Source: Ochotona curzoniae (lineage: Eukaryota; Chordata; Mammalia; Lagomorpha; Ochotonidae). From it: a stretch of 64,000 nucleotides of DNA. The stretch is taken from contig NW_024466218.1 in the NCBI RefSeq assembly GCF_017591425.1, positions 14,584,001 through 14,648,000 on the forward strand, written 5' to 3'. Of the stretch, positions 31,258 to 44,586 are shown in pieces. The notes below the pieces were generated by a model. The model worked only from the letters and a program-made list of their open reading frames with translations, did not search any database and was not told the origin of the DNA. The stretch's first letter is position 1, and each line of letters starts with the position of its first letter. The position numbers and the translations under genes were made by a program.

Positions 31258-34200
31258 ACCCCACAGAAATAGAATTTTGGCAGAAGACAAGGAATGGAGA
31301 AGGGATGTGACATGAACATTTGAAAACTACACAGGACAAGCAGCAGGATTATTGTCTGTGAAAGTATTGTGAACTTCCTAACCTTCAGATGAGCTGACGC
31401 CAAAGCATTTGTATGAATGCCGAAATTTTCAGATGGCGCTGACCTGTCTTTAGAAAATTGTATTTTGCGGTTAAACTTTACCCCTCCCTTATTCTTACAT
31501 TATACCTCTTTAGAAAGAACAATTAGTAAAATTACGCTTATTTTATTAATATGAGTAAGAGAGGTTTTTAGCATTGACTTTAAAAATTTACAGAAATCGT
31601 ACACTTGCCTCTTCATTTTTGTTTGGCTACATTCCTGCTAGAGATAAGAAAAATAAACACATATTTAATCTCCAGAATCTATCACCAAGGAGATGTGCAA
31701 TTCAGGTGAAGGGAAAGAAAGATAGACATAAAAAATTAGAAAAAAAAATCTTCTGTTCCGATCAAGGCTTTCATTTCCAAGTAAAAATAATTACAGTGAT
31801 GATCAGTGGGGAGATTTGAGGAATTTACAGTGGCATAATAGAGGTTCCTATCAACATGGTTTTATATTCAGGGCAAGGCATAGAACTCTAGGTCCTGAAG
31901 CATTGCCTGTAATCTTTATTTCATTTGTAGATGTTATGCTGTAATAAAATGTAAAAAGGGAATACATAAAAAGTTATAGAGGTGGGAAAAAACATGGTTT
32001 GAAGTTGTATGGCATTTCCTGACAGGGCATGTTCCTAAGGATATGCAGAGAATAACAAATACCATTTGAAATAAGTACACTAGAGATCTGAAACTAAATT
32101 GAAAACCCAAGTCAATTTTCCTGAGTGTCATTTGATTAGCTTTCTTATATAGAATGGAGGTTTAAACAATGCTGGAATTCTGAGTGCAGAGGTGCTTGGG
32201 AACTCAGTGAGGAATGGGTTCCTCCCACCAATTTCATTGCAGTGGCTTTACATTATCTTTTCGCATTCTTCCTGTGTTTTTGCAATAATCCATAAATGAA
32301 GCCATGTCAGAGAAAATGTGATTGATTATGGTGAGACACGCACCCACAATCACGTGCAGTAAGTTATTTTTCTTTTCCCTTTCCAATTTGTCCCACGGTT
32401 GCTCCAGGCAAATATCTGTATCCTATTGCGGGTTTTGGTTGAAGATAGCAAAAAGAAAAAAAAAAAAAATCTCAGGCTTAAGGGGGAAAACATACAGGTA
32501 ACAAACAAATCTGTTGTGCCTCTTGGCTCTTTTCATATAGTAAGGGACTTGTTTCTTCTTTGTGATGTTTATTCTGGCTTCTTACGATGAATTAGTAAGG
32601 AGGTTGGTGATGCATCTGAGAATCATCTTTAGAGAGAAATCCTGCATCAATGCACACGCTTTTCCACTTCCATTCCTTTGTGAACACTGGGTAAATGGGG
32701 AGTCTGTGCTGATTCGGGGCTGTTGCAGGGATTTTTAAAAAAATGGACCAACACTAGTTATTTTTAATGACTAATTGCTAATTTCCCACCTCAATTGTGT
32801 GTAAGGCAATTCAGTGTCTGACAGTGGAGATGAAAGATTTTTAATGGTTTTTGAAGCATTTTGTTTTAGGCCAATGAATAGTTGGATTTGTGTTACTGGT
32901 TAAAGGACCGTCCTTTTGGTTCTACTGCTACTGTTCATTAGAGAACATGGCATAAATCTTAAGAATGCATGTACATATTTAGAATATTCACACATTTCTT
33001 ACACTGTTGGAGATCTTCCTAATTTTCACTATGTACAACACACACGTGATCTTGAACTCCTGTTAGTAATCGTGATGTTGACCAGACGACGGGGATATCT
33101 CATTAACACTGAATATGTATTTTAATGGGAGATAGAATTAACACTTTAACCAAACATATGGAGAGAAAATAAATGGTATAATATTAATAAGAATTCGTTT
33201 CATTTATTTAAAACTGACTGTTATAAACATACCCCTAGCCTTTGGAAGGATTGTGAATATTGAAACTAAACTGCAAAATTGAGTTAAATGAATAATAAAG
33301 TATTTGGACTATACTTCATTTGATGAAATTGATTATTTCTTTTGAATAAATTCCAAGATAATCTTAACTTTCCATTTTTTGGATGTTGTATAAAACCACA
33401 ACGCAATTAGAAGGCATTCACCCAGTTATCCAAGACAGTTGCCGTGAATCTCATTCAAAACGAATGCAGCCTGTCTTGTTCACGTGGACAATGTCATGAT
33501 CCCCCAAATCCGAACAAACTCAAATGTCCATGTTGTTTTCTTGGGAATGCCTAAGCACACCAACATTTGTTTTAAATACAATGTGTTTATATTCTTGTTT
33601 TCTTTCTTGTGCTGTGATGTGTTTTATTGATCAATTTCTAGATTAATCTCTCTGTTGCCATCATTAGATTACACTTTAGCACTCCTCCCAGAGAGGGAGC
33701 AAATACATTCAAAAAGACTTTTTTACATAATGTTCTAACTTCCACTGATAGAAATTCAGATACCAGGTTTTGTTGTTGTGGCTTTTTTTTTTCTTTTTCT
33801 TTTTCAGAAATCAACCTGCTGCGTACCTAAGCTATCCATCAAACGACCACCTCTCAGGCTAATACAGATTATAAGACTCCACTGCAGTGAATGCAGTGGA
33901 ACTCATGAAATTTCTGGAGTTTAATTACACAGTAGACAAACATTTCATAAATTACCTCTAGTTCACTTCTAATGCCACTTCTTTTACATTCACCCTCACA
34001 AAGAACAAGACTTGTTGACGAGTTCTTCACTATTGTTCTTCTCCTATGCCAGGACCTTTGGTTGCAACTGACCCCTTGTCTCAGGCTGTACCATAAAACC
34101 AGAATCACAGTCAGAGCTAGTGACATCTCAGAAGAGGAAATGACATATCTAATAACCAACAGAAATGGTTGGTAATTAGCTGAAATGACAATAATTAACA

Positions 34201-37200
34201 AAAATGACAAGTCTAATAAATTTTCACTTAAGTGTTGTCATAGAGCACTTTCTGTTTTTAGTTTTTCATTTTAAATAGTAATCTCAGTTGGGTTTACTTT
34301 AAATGAAGAGTCATTTCAGCTATTGAGATGGAAATAAGTCTATGCACCGACTCTATCAAATTGTGTTTTTATCAATTTCACTGATGCTCTGATCAGTAGA
34401 GAATGTATTATGACCTCATATTGTCTCTCCAAAAGTATATGTGTGTGTGTGTGTGTGTGCACACGTGTGTATGTGTGTATTTACTTATGCAGCAAGGAAA
34501 TTTTCAGTCACAGAGATCAGTAGGAAGCTGGTTGTTTTTAATTTTCTGTGATGTCTTCAAAGATAAGATGATCTTACCCTGCCCATCTTTCTCCCTCTTC
34601 AACAACAGACAAAGAAGGTTAAATCTTATTAGCATGTCCTATATAGCTCATTGTAACCTAAGTGACCTGTCATGGCACTAAATGCCTACTAGAACTTTCT
34701 CTGTACTTGCAAGATGGAAATTTTATGCATCGGTGCTTTTATGCATGCATCTGATTTGGGAAGTTCACTGCTTTATGGATATGAACATTGCGATCATGTA
34801 AATTGATCTACATAATGGGATTTTGTGTGTGTGCGTGCATATATCTATATGGATATGGATGTATGCAAGTGTATTCGAAAAGGAAACATAATACATGAAA
34901 TGTTAACTTTAATGATATGAAATGCATTAAATTCGAACTGGCTTGCATGTGTAAGCTGATGCATTATGTCTCTATCATTGTGCTCTGCAGGGATTTCCGG
35001 GAGGAAAAAACAATCATCACATACTCTGATGTGCCTTCCTAAATGAGAGTGCACCACGGTACTATTTTAGGTGATAAGTAAGACTCAGGACAACCAAGAC
35101 TTATGAAGCTTTTAAGAACATCCCTTAGCAAAACTGTGATGAAAATGAACTTTTACTTAGGCACATACAGCTCTTCCTTTCAGGTGCCCTGACTAAGCTT
35201 ATTTTGTCTCTAAACTGTCATCCACTGGAAGCAAGAGTTCTAAATTGCAGAGTCCTGAGAACAAAATAGTGCATTATGTTCTCAACTGCTTCTCTCCAAA
35301 ATTCATTCAACACTGTGTCTCATTATTGTAAGTTCCAATAGATTTAGTCAAATAAAGAAAATCTGGTGAAGTATTAATCCTTTTAAAGACTTACCTTTCT
35401 CAGAAAATATAATGCCTTAGCCCTGATCCTAAAAGAAATCTTGTTTGGAAACTCTAATCCTTGAAATTAATTTCAAAGGAATGATACTCTAAGGGGGATG
35501 TATTCTGTGTAATTACCAATTTCAAAGCTAAGGCTTATGTACTTCAAAACGAATCAGATCAATCTAGGTGTTAGTTTTTCAAAACTGGAATCAAAGTGCC
35601 CATTTTCATATTTATCAACATTAACACCAAATAGGAACTTAATTCTGATTCCACGATAATGCTGATGCAGTTGATATTGATAATCATCAAGGGAGAGAGA
35701 TATAGATTCTCCTAAATTACATGACTACCCACCATACACAGAAAAAATAAGATGCCAAAGAGGCAAAATACAAAATGAAACTAAAGTAAGCAATCACAGT
35801 TTCAGTGTCAGGCATATCTGGTTTAAGTTGAAAGAATGTCTGACTGTCATTGGATGTATAATTTTATTCAAACGGTATATTAATTTGATAAATATTCATA
35901 TCCTATCTCATGAGGTCAAAGCCAACAACGGTAAGAATTAAACTTTTCTTTCACTTACTTTTTCTAAGCTATACAAAGTATTGACAATAAGGCAGACCAG
36001 ATGTTGAACCTAATGGCAGAGCTGGTTTATGATCATGACATTGAGTTCAGTATTAATCAGAAGACATTTGAAAATTAAACTTTATTTAGGATAAGACCAC
36101 TGCATTGAATTGGATATCATCCAGTTCAAAATTCAGAACCTCACAGTGTGGTTGACTGCAATTTCAATGATTCTTACCCACTGAAGAAGGACAAATACAG
36201 AGATGAAGCGAAAACACAGTGGGAATGTGTAGGCCAATCTTGGATGAGGGATCTTCAAGCCCATACACACCGAGGTCTATCTGGAAGCCATGGAAGCTTA
36301 GAAAGAGCAAAGAAAGACAATTTATTAGACAGTTCACAAGAATCATTGTCCAACTACAACATTAATTTTCAACTTGTATCGTTTAGGACTGAGACAGAAT
36401 ACATTTTTGTTATGAAAAGCCACTTGACTAATGTCATTTTTCTAATAATAGACAAAAGAAAACAAAATATGTTTGATTAAAAACACACAAATAAAAGATA
36501 GATATACTTGTTTACCAGATACGTTAGCCAGAAACGTTGGATGCACAATTCTAGTTTGAACTTAGTATATGATTCATTTAATAAGTAAATTTATGGACAA
36601 ATAAATAGTAAATTTGATGTAAGTATGCATATTTTTAGTTAGAGATGTTAAGCTGATGGCCAGATCTGTTATTTGGCAGGGTTTAGGGTATGCTGTATGT
36701 TTTTAAAAAGTTATCAATGTTTGTAGAAAATGAAAGCTATTTTTATTCTCAATTTGTAGCCATTCTGTTTATCCTCTGCTTTATCCTGACTGTTGAACCC
36801 TATCTAAATGATCAGATGCTGTCTACAATACATCAGTGCCATTGCCCAGGGAAAGGAGAGAAAGTCTGTAAGGTTTAGAATGGGAGTTCTAATATGTCTC
36901 TTGTATAAATAGCCTTCTAAACAAAACTAGAAAAATTATCTAGTTCAACTGACAAGAGTTTGTTCAAGAAGACCCATTACACCATAAATCCTTGGATAAA
37001 GAAAAAAGAAAGATAAAGAATACAGCACATTGCTACAACATCATGCTCTAATATTCTGAGAGTACCTGCTCCCACTGGTTCATAGTTTTACACCATAAAA
37101 CAATGTGGTGCTCAATATATTTTATCAGTTGATGGATTGATGGATTATGTTTGTCAGGCTGACTAATCAAGGAGCGTATTTGAAGTCTCAGGATGAGATA

Positions 37201-38850
37201 GTTTTCTGCTGTACATTTGTCTTGTGATTTTAGCTGCCCTCAAGATGAATTATAGTTGGTAATACAGCACCATTATGAGAAATATCAATAAGAATTCAGG
37301 TTACCATAAAGAAATGTGTCATACAATATAATAAAGTTGGTATTTTGTCCTTTGTCGGTATTTATTATTTGACATTTAGAATTCTAGAAATTGTAGTTAC
37401 TTAAAAATGAAAAAAATTAAAAGCACTTTTAAAAACAGAAACATTATTATGAAGATATATTTAATAAAAATAAATTCTTACAGTCAAGGAAAAACAAAGA
37501 GGTTTTTTTTTTATTAATTTCTGTAAAATAAGACTAATCATGTGCAACATTTTGCCAAAGAAAATGCTATCTAGTGGATTTTTTAATACTTACTCATTTT
37601 TATTTGTTGTTGTCATTTTGTTTTGCACTTTAAAAAACCCAGCAAATCCATGATTGAAGTAAATATGCAGAGTCCTTTATCATACAAGTTAGGATGCAAG
37701 AATAAAGACACAGAAATGTTCAAATGGAGCACCCCAGAGTTGGCTGATGGAAATCCTGCCAATCTGATGGCAGCAACCTCCACACTCCTGCCTTGCTGCC
37801 TCCTTGTTAGAACTTGCTAGCATCCTTTCCAGCAGACATATCAGTCCTTTTCTTACCCCTAAGGACTCATCCATCACATGAACTAATTGATTATGAGCTG
37901 AGTCCAAACTAGACAAGCACCTTTCTTTAGAAGCTAATTAAATCAAATTCTGTTTCAATTAGCCGATGATTTTTTTTTCACTTAAAGTGATAGCAGTGAA
38001 ATAAAAGTTATTTTTAAGTTTGAAAGTAGCACACATTTCATCTAATAATATGAAGTGGAGATTTTAAGACTTCAAACAGATAACATTATCAGCTGAAAAT
38101 GATAAACAGAAAGGCAGCAAGATTTTTTTTTTTTTTTGCTCTCTCTTTCTGCATGATTCCATGTGAAGATCATCTTTCATGTTTCCAGGCAGTATCTGAC
38201 TTTTCATTACTTCTATAGAATAGGTTTTGAGCACCTCACAGACTCACCGCGCACTGAGATATAGTGGAAAATGCTTTTTATCCTGACGATTTCTCCTAGG
38301 TAATGAAATGTCATAGCAGTTTTATATTATATTCTTACGCTAGGATCCTAACTGAAGAAAGGGAATGCTGTAAGTATCTTCTTCTCTTCTTCCTGTTTTC
38401 TTCCATTTTTCTTTTTTCTTCTTCTCTGCTCTTCTCTTGCCTTCAGTCCCTTCCCCCCTGCCTATCTACCCTCCGTCACTTAATTCTTTCCTCTATTCCT
38501 TCATTTGCCATTTTACATGGAATGTTTACTTGGAATATTTACAGTCTTCTCAAAAACAAAAGCAAAACTTTGGGTTTCATGGGGAACACCAAGGGGTAAT
38601 CTTTTTAGACCTCTCTGCATACATTTATTATAAAGCTTGATTTTATTAATGCTTCTTCCCTCAGAGACTGTCACTCTCCTTATTTGAGTAAAAGCAATAT
38701 GCTTTGAACTATCAAGTAAGGCATAATATTGTTGTTTGATCACGATCAAGACAACAGTAAGTGTGTGTGTCAGTTGCAGAAAGGAGTGGAAGAGCAGAGA
38801 GTGGTGAGGTGGGAGGTCCAGTCTCTGGGAACCGTTCCTTTCTGTCCTTT
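31258..38850. other. Long AT-rich stretch without recognised lineage-specific repeats
   Basis: About 7.6 kb in which I recognised no C SINE, L1 or LTR. It holds only a (TG)n array (listed) and short A or T runs (32,457-32,470; 33,780-33,791; 38,126-38,138). The longest frames (minus 33,869-34,210, 113 codons; plus 36,148-36,480, 110 codons) have no recognisable domain. Balanced, non-repetitive blocks at 33,400-33,560 and 34,890-35,060 are possible conserved elements. The pyrimidine run and CAG at about 33,780-33,808 look like a splice acceptor, but no coding exon follows convincingly. Confidence 0.5.
34439..34478 (+). repeat. (TG)n microsatellite, interrupted
   Basis: An alternating purine-pyrimidine run with two small interruptions (TGTGTGTGCACACGTGTGTA in its second half). 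The GTGCACAC centre makes part of it self-complementary. It could adopt Z-DNA under supercoiling. Confidence 0.9.
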
Positions 38851-38912
38851 GCTGCTATCGCGTCCTTTGTCAAGTCACTACACTTCCTTGGGGCCCAGTT
38901 TCCACCTTTTTA
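38851..38912 (+). mobile_element. MIR core fragment
   Basis: CCTTTGTCAAGTCACTACAC, TTCCTTGGGGCCCAGTTTCC and ACCTTTTTATATG match the MIR core 'ccttgggcaagtcacttaac', 'ctctctgggcctcagtttcc', 'tcatctgtaaaatg'. Confidence 0.65.
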
Positions 38913-39455
38913 TATGATTCAACGTAATGGAACTACGAATAAACTAATTTAACAGAATCTCATTTACAGACTATTTCATCCTTTTCACTCTTTCTTGTGT
39001 GAATAAATAGGGACAAGAGGTTTGTATGAAGAAATAGGGACCAGGCACAAGAGAGGCAATAAATTACAGCATAGACTTCCATGTGAATTTTTTCTTCTGA
39101 ATTCATTTGTATTAATGCTTAGATACATGCAGTCTCTAAGTAATCACCACTTATACCACCATTTTCCTTAGTATTCAATATAAATTGAATCCACATCTAA
39201 GTTAAGGTTAGAAGAAAATCTGTGACTTTCATGGTTGTAAAACCTGGCTATCCTGGAAGGACCTGCTTTGATGAATCTGTGCCCTTACATTGGGTTTGTA
39301 CACATACATGCACACATATGGATACACATAAAATCTCTAGGGAGTCTATCCCACATTCAGAATTTTTTACTATTTATCTGGAAACTTTTTTATATTCTGG
39401 ACAAACTGACGCCATTATAATTTAGGAATCTAATAAAACCATTACTTCTTACCTG
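38913..39455. other. Unique non-coding DNA
   Basis: No repeat or gene recognised. The 67-codon plus frame at 39,222-39,425 has no recognisable motif. Confidence 0.5.
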
Positions 39456-39893
39456 TCCTTCCTCCCTTCCTTCCTTTCTTCCTTCCTCCCTTCCTTCCTT
39501 CCTTCCTTCTTTCCTTCCTTCCTTCCTTCCTTCCTTCCTTCTTTCCTTCCTTTCTTCCTTCCTTCCCTCCTTCTTTCCTTCCTTCCTTTCTTCCTTCCTT
39601 CCTTCTTTCCTTCCTTTCTTCCTTCCTTCCCTCCCTCCTTCCTTCCTTCTTTCCCTCCTTCCTTCCTTCTTTCCCTCCTTCCTTCCTTCCCTCCCTCCTT
39701 CCTTCCCGCCCTTCCCTTCCTTCCTTCCTTTCCTTTCCTTATTCCTTCCTTCTTCCCTATTCTTTTCCTTCCTTCCTTTCTTCCTTGTCTCCCTCCCCTC
39801 CCTTCTCTCCTTCCCCTCCCTTCCTCTCCTCTCTCCCTCCCCACTTCCGTTCTTCTTTCCTTCTTTTTCTTTCTTTCTGCCCTTGTTTCTTCT
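39456..39893 (+). repeat. Long polypyrimidine tract, (TTCC)n/(GGAA)n microsatellite
   Basis: About 440 bp of almost pure pyrimidine on the plus strand, made of TTCC with TTTCC, CCTCC and CCTTCCC variants. The stretch 39,456-39,707 (252 bases) contains no purine at all; the first interruption is a G at 39,708. (TTCC)n is mirror-symmetric, so intramolecular triplex (H-DNA) is possible. The 131-codon minus frame (39,449-39,844), all Gly/Arg/Lys/Glu, is only the translation of GGAA/GGAAG repeats and is not a gene. The length given may be compressed by assembly. Confidence 0.97.
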
Positions 39894-40265
39894 GCATAAT
39901 TTTAAAGCTTAAAATGTCCAAAGCTATAAACAAGAAAACCAGTTAGCATAAAATTGCTTTACTAGAAACTATTTAGTCAATCTCTTGTTGTTGTTGGGCT
40001 TTTTTTTTTTTTCATTTCTTCACTACCTCTTTACTTACATGTAAGACATATTCAGCCAACTTAAATGCTGTTTTCATTTTCTTCCTTTTTTTCATTCTTC
40101 TTTTAAAAATGTTTCATAACCTCCTAAGAGCCCAAGCAGTGGCAATCAATCTGTGCAAAGCTGAATGGCAGCCTTCCTCCTCCAGCAGCTGGATCACTCA
40201 GTCTGAGCACGAGCAATTCAATTCTGTGCCTCAGCACAACTGGAGATTACTACATGCCATAGACC
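39894..40265. other. Unique non-coding DNA
   Basis: Contains T-rich runs (about 39,999-40,012) and a 61-codon plus frame at 40,109-40,294 with no recognisable domain. Confidence 0.5.
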
Positions 40266-40460
40266 AGTGGGCTGCAACTCTGGTTGCAAATTAGAATTCC
40301 ATTGGGAGTCACTAAAATTAAATACCAATGTTCAGACCCCCACATTGCAATAATGCTGCATTCTATTAAGTTGATTGTTGTATGTGTGTGAGAGTGTGTG
40401 TGTAATGGATATTTGACATCTCTGATAATTCTAGCATGTCCAGAAGGATCAGAGCTACTA
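40266..40460 (+). mobile_element. MER5A-like hAT-Charlie non-autonomous DNA transposon
   Basis: The left end CAGTGGGCTGCAACTCTGGT, then TTGCAAATTAGAATTCCATT, GGGAGTCACTAAAATTAAAT, ACCAATGTTCAGACCCCCAC, and an inverted right end (GATAATTCTAGCATGTCCAG, AAGGATCAGAGCTACTA) reproduce MER5A ('cagtggttctcaaccctggc', 'tgcacattagaatcacctgg', 'gatgcccaggccccac', and the inverse of the left end). A short TG-rich patch at 40,380-40,403 is included. An 8-bp target duplication was looked for and not seen. This is a eutherian-age fossil. Confidence 0.8.
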
Positions 40461-41699
40461 ATCCTGCATTCATTGAATCATGCAGTTTCATAGGTATTTA
40501 CCAAATATCAAACCTGTGACTGTAGAATTTATGGATAAGAAAGTAATGCCACTTAACCTGTAGAAATACAGATGGTGGAAATAATATTATCTTGGAAAAT
40601 ATCATTGCGTTACTAGCATTCTATCAGAAATATATGGCTCCTTTATTTCTGTACACAGATAGATTAAGCGGGCACTTAGAACAAAGCCAATATTTGCTTA
40701 ATCTACGATTTACTTCTGTCCACTGTTACGCTGAAAAAGTGGATCATTAACATATCCAAGTTCTAAAGCAAAGATCATGCCTTAAATGATTTTATCTTGC
40801 AAATTTTGAAATTTGAATTGAAAATAATCTACCTTAAATTGAGAAACATATGAGTAATACATCCTAAATCATATATATGTAACACAATTTTTAAAATATT
40901 CAACATTAAGTATACTTTTGCTTATATACACACAGCTTATGACATACATTGATATTCTGAAATAATTACTTTTTTCTTATGGTTGAGTAAATAAAGATGG
41001 AATAAAAGAGGTTTACATGGGTGAATCTGAGTATCCTATTCTACCAGGTTAAATCCAAGTATCTTGTTTCTCAATATCTTCTACTTCTTTCCACGCCTTA
41101 CACAGCTTACACAGCTCCTCCTCTTACAGCTCTTTCCCTACACCTTGCTTCAAGACTTTTGCGTGTGGATTTTTGTCATCTCTGATCTCCTTTGCTATAT
41201 AACAAAAGAAAATTGTGTTTGTTGGAGAGTTGACTCCTGTTTCTTTCTCAAATGAACACAGATCCACATGGTGTTGTTTGCTTGACAGACACAAAGTTGG
41301 GAATCTTTAAGAGCAGTGTTCTGTTGGCCTACAATGGAGACTCAGAAAATGTCTGTTCTCTTGAAAGTTACATCAATCCCTTTTAAGGCATTTCTGTGTT
41401 CAAATCATCATTTCAATATTTATTAAAATATATGGATAAGTGAAGGAGTAAGAGATCAAGACATTGCCAATATTTTATAAGTTATTTCTCTGGTTATTTT
41501 GTGTTAAGTACAAATAATTGTATGTATTGAGGCTTTAATTAGTAGGAATGACCTGTATCTCAACCTCAGTATCACTGTGTCTCTAAAAGAGAAAAATTTG
41601 AGATCTATGTTGCCAGACAGCCATTTCCATTACTGTCTCTTGAGGACATTGGTACGCTCTATCTATAAAACCAGTTCATGTGTTTGTATAAACACTTCA
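40461..41699. other. AT-rich unique DNA
   Basis: No repeat family or gene recognised. Frames of 62-63 codons (41,064-41,255; 41,577-41,765) are unremarkable. Confidence 0.55.
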
Positions 41700-41840
41700 A
41701 AACACCCAATCAATCACTTTTTTCAGCCAGCACTTTTCTTGGAGTGTATGCCCCTGACCTGGTAATGACTAGATGGAACTCCTTTCTTTCAGGAGCTCAG
41801 AATTTAATGGGCCAGACACAACAATGGGACAGGTGAGCAA
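41700..41840 (-). mobile_element. LINE-2 3' end fragment, minus strand
   Basis: CCCAATCAATCACTTTTTTC, TTTCAGGAGCTCAGAATTTA and ATGGGCCAGACACAACAATG resemble the reverse complement of the L2 3' region ('caaggagctcacagtctaat', 'gggggagacagaca'). The part between these two landmarks is diverged. Confidence 0.5.
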
Positions 41841-43200
41841 CTTCACAGTGTTCTCATTATAAAAAGAATCTGTGTTACAGAAATCGGGAGAACATGGGTA
41901 CTGTTTTTAAACATATCTTGTCTTATACAAAGCCTCACAAACAATCCTGCACAGCAGGTGACAGCTGTGTCTAAAGGTCAAAAAAGGTTATAAGAGTCTC
42001 CAAGGTATAAAGCCGATGTGTATATAAATTTACAAGTTCCATCCTGCAGAAAGTTAACTTTATTATAATCTGTGCAATAAGCTAGGTTGTCGTCTGTGGT
42101 CAAGGAGAAAAAGATTAAATTATTTCTGAAAATATCTGTCATTTTCGTGACATTGGTATCTAATATTTAATAAGATGGATTATATGTTGAACCCTTCCAC
42201 TTATTGGACTCTCTCTCTTTTTCCCGTTCTATCTTTCTCTCTCTCAGTCACATTTTTAGTTCTATTTGTGCATGCATGTTCTCCTGTATTAAGCATCCTC
42301 CTTTATTATTAAAAACCACAAAATGAGAGCCCGGATTAATGAGGTGTGCTTTAAGATCAAGAATTTTTGCCCAGAAATACAATTGATCTTTTTTAGGTAT
42401 AATGTCTGCTGAGACATAAACAAAAAGCAAAAAAGGGAAAAAAAAAGTTGTTTATTGAGTCAATATAACCACAGCATAACCTGTAAGAGAGAAGCAGGGA
42501 CATATCATGGCAAGACCAGAAAGCATAAAACCACTGATCCTGCAGTTGCAGGGTCGTAAAATTTGGTTTTCTATTAGGAAAGAGTTTAATGGTGGATCAT
42601 TAATAGTGGGTATTTTGAATGCCTCAACTCAGGAAGAATATAAAGAACTGAGTAATTTCATTTTGCAATGTATGTGGGGTCACCATGTCAGAAACAGCAC
42701 ATGGTCTTCCCACCACTCCAATACTCCCAACTTAAAATACTTTTAGTGTATTTTAACAGTTTCAGAGTAGATAGAGAAGAGATATTTTACACTTGATTCT
42801 AAGTAGAATCAGGGAATATTAGATGAACTCAGGTCCTTTCAAAGAAACTTAGTTTAAAATCTTTTCAAAGGATATTCAGTGCACTTGAAGCAATGGAGTT
42901 TAACTGGTCACTCAGAGTGCACCATAGCTACTGCTGATATATACAACTTAATGGAACATTCTAAATGGATAAACTAGCTCACGATCATTAAAGGAAGTGT
43001 TTATCATCCATCTGTTTTCACGAGGAGAGTATATTGAAATAATACAAAGCAAAAGTATACTCACATATCATTAAAATGATCATCTGGGAGATGCATCAGT
43101 GCAAGGACATGATTCTTCGTTTAAGTTTGTTAAGTACATAATGATGGTATTTTTGCGATCCACATCATTATAAAGGCGTTATTTTGGATTTTAAAAATTT

Positions 43201-43224
43201 ATTACTGAAGAACTCTTCAGTAAT
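43201..43224. repeat. Perfect 10-bp inverted repeat (hairpin)
   Basis: ATTACTGAAG is followed after a 4-base loop (AACT) by its exact reverse complement CTTCAGTAAT. No T run follows on either side and no gene is adjacent, so I do not call it a terminator; in a mammal it is simply a potential stem-loop or cruciform. Confidence 0.9.
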
Positions 43225-44559
43225 CCACTTCGTTGAGATATTTCTCCACAGTCAAGCAGAAAGTGCAAACTATTATCTAAACAATTTAGGTTAAAGATTA
43301 TTGCTTCATGCTGAGAAACCATTCAAATTTGATCTATAATCAACAAGACACAGCCCTCGAAAACAAGATATTAAATGTCTCCTTCTGAATCTTTTATTTC
43401 TATTTAAGTACCATATATGTACATGTATGTGTATATTTATTTAAGCACCACAGATAGATATTTCCTTAATATTTGCATGTAATTAAAATAGCTACCTTAT
43501 TTACAAATTTCGAGATGATGATGATAATTAAATGAAAAATATATTTTCTGCGAAAAGTGCCATTTGGATTAAATATACCTGAACATAATTTCAAGCTCCT
43601 TTTGATCTTACTAATTTCTAGGCAATGCCATTCCTATCTATAGATTCAAACTTTCATAAACACACACTACACCACAAATGCCACAAATGACCTATACAAA
43701 CACAAAGGTCTCCTCAAATAACAAACCTCTCCTAAAACAAATATATCCTGACCATTCTTTCATGTTCTGTCTCAGCTTTGGTCTCATCCACCCCAAATGC
43801 TCTCAGTTCCTATTTCTAACTGGGCTCTGTGACTCTGACTCATGCTAGCAAAAGATGGGAGTGAGGGCATGAATTAATATTGTGAACACTAAATAGGTTC
43901 ATATTTTATTTTTGTTTACCTTATTTTATGATTCTCTACAGCAGGAATTTGTTACCAACTTTCTAGATAATCTAATTCATACAGTTCATGTAGGATACAA
44001 AGACTTTGCTTTAGATTAGGGTAAAGCAGACATTCCACTCTCAAATGAAAGATGAAGCAGAATATATTGAGCACTTACTGTAAACTGTGCCTTCATACAA
44101 GGTTGAGGTGTACTGCAGAAAATTTGCTTTTCCTTGAGAAAATTGTTCATTCTCTTGGTCCAGGTGCTATGCAGACAATATAGGTTCAAGAAACCATATG
44201 TCTTGATGAAAGTAGTTGACTTCATAATCAAAGAAAGATGCAAATAGGAAGTACAGCAGAGTTCAGGCTGAGAATCCAGACAGCAACTCCATACAATTAG
44301 ATACAAACTGTCTACTATGGAATGACTGTGGTAGCGTATGAAATAAGATGATTTTATTTCCTCTAAGCATTGTTTCCAACTGTGCTATACTGAACACACA
44401 TTTTCACCTTTCTCCACATTAAGCACATTCTGGAAAGATTCTATTCCAGCTTTTTTTTTCCCCTAGCTATCTCAAATTCTCAGGTATTTCAAATGTTAAA
44501 GTTGGTGGACTCATATGAAAAAAGGCACATTTTCTGACCGTCAGTGTTGACATATGGAT

Positions 44560-44586
44560 CAGTTGACACGATCTATCTGTCAACTG
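44560..44586. repeat. Perfect 9-bp inverted repeat
   Basis: CAGTTGACA and its exact complement TGTCAACTG are separated by nine bases. Each arm contains GTTGAC/GTCAAC, and a related GTGTTGAC lies just upstream at about 44,544. Function unknown. Confidence 0.85.

Noticed and set aside
33780..33808. Splice-acceptor-like pyrimidine run ending in CAG
   Set aside because: No open frame with exon character follows and no donor site could be paired. T-rich runs ending in CAG are common in AT-rich DNA.
39449..39844. 131-codon minus-strand open frame rich in Gly, Arg, Lys and Glu
   Set aside because: It is the conceptual translation of the GGAA/GGAAG microsatellite; a tetranucleotide array without stops gives this frame automatically.
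43201..43224. Hairpin as a bacterial-type terminator
   Set aside because: No adjacent T run or gene; intrinsic terminators are not expected in a mammalian genome.
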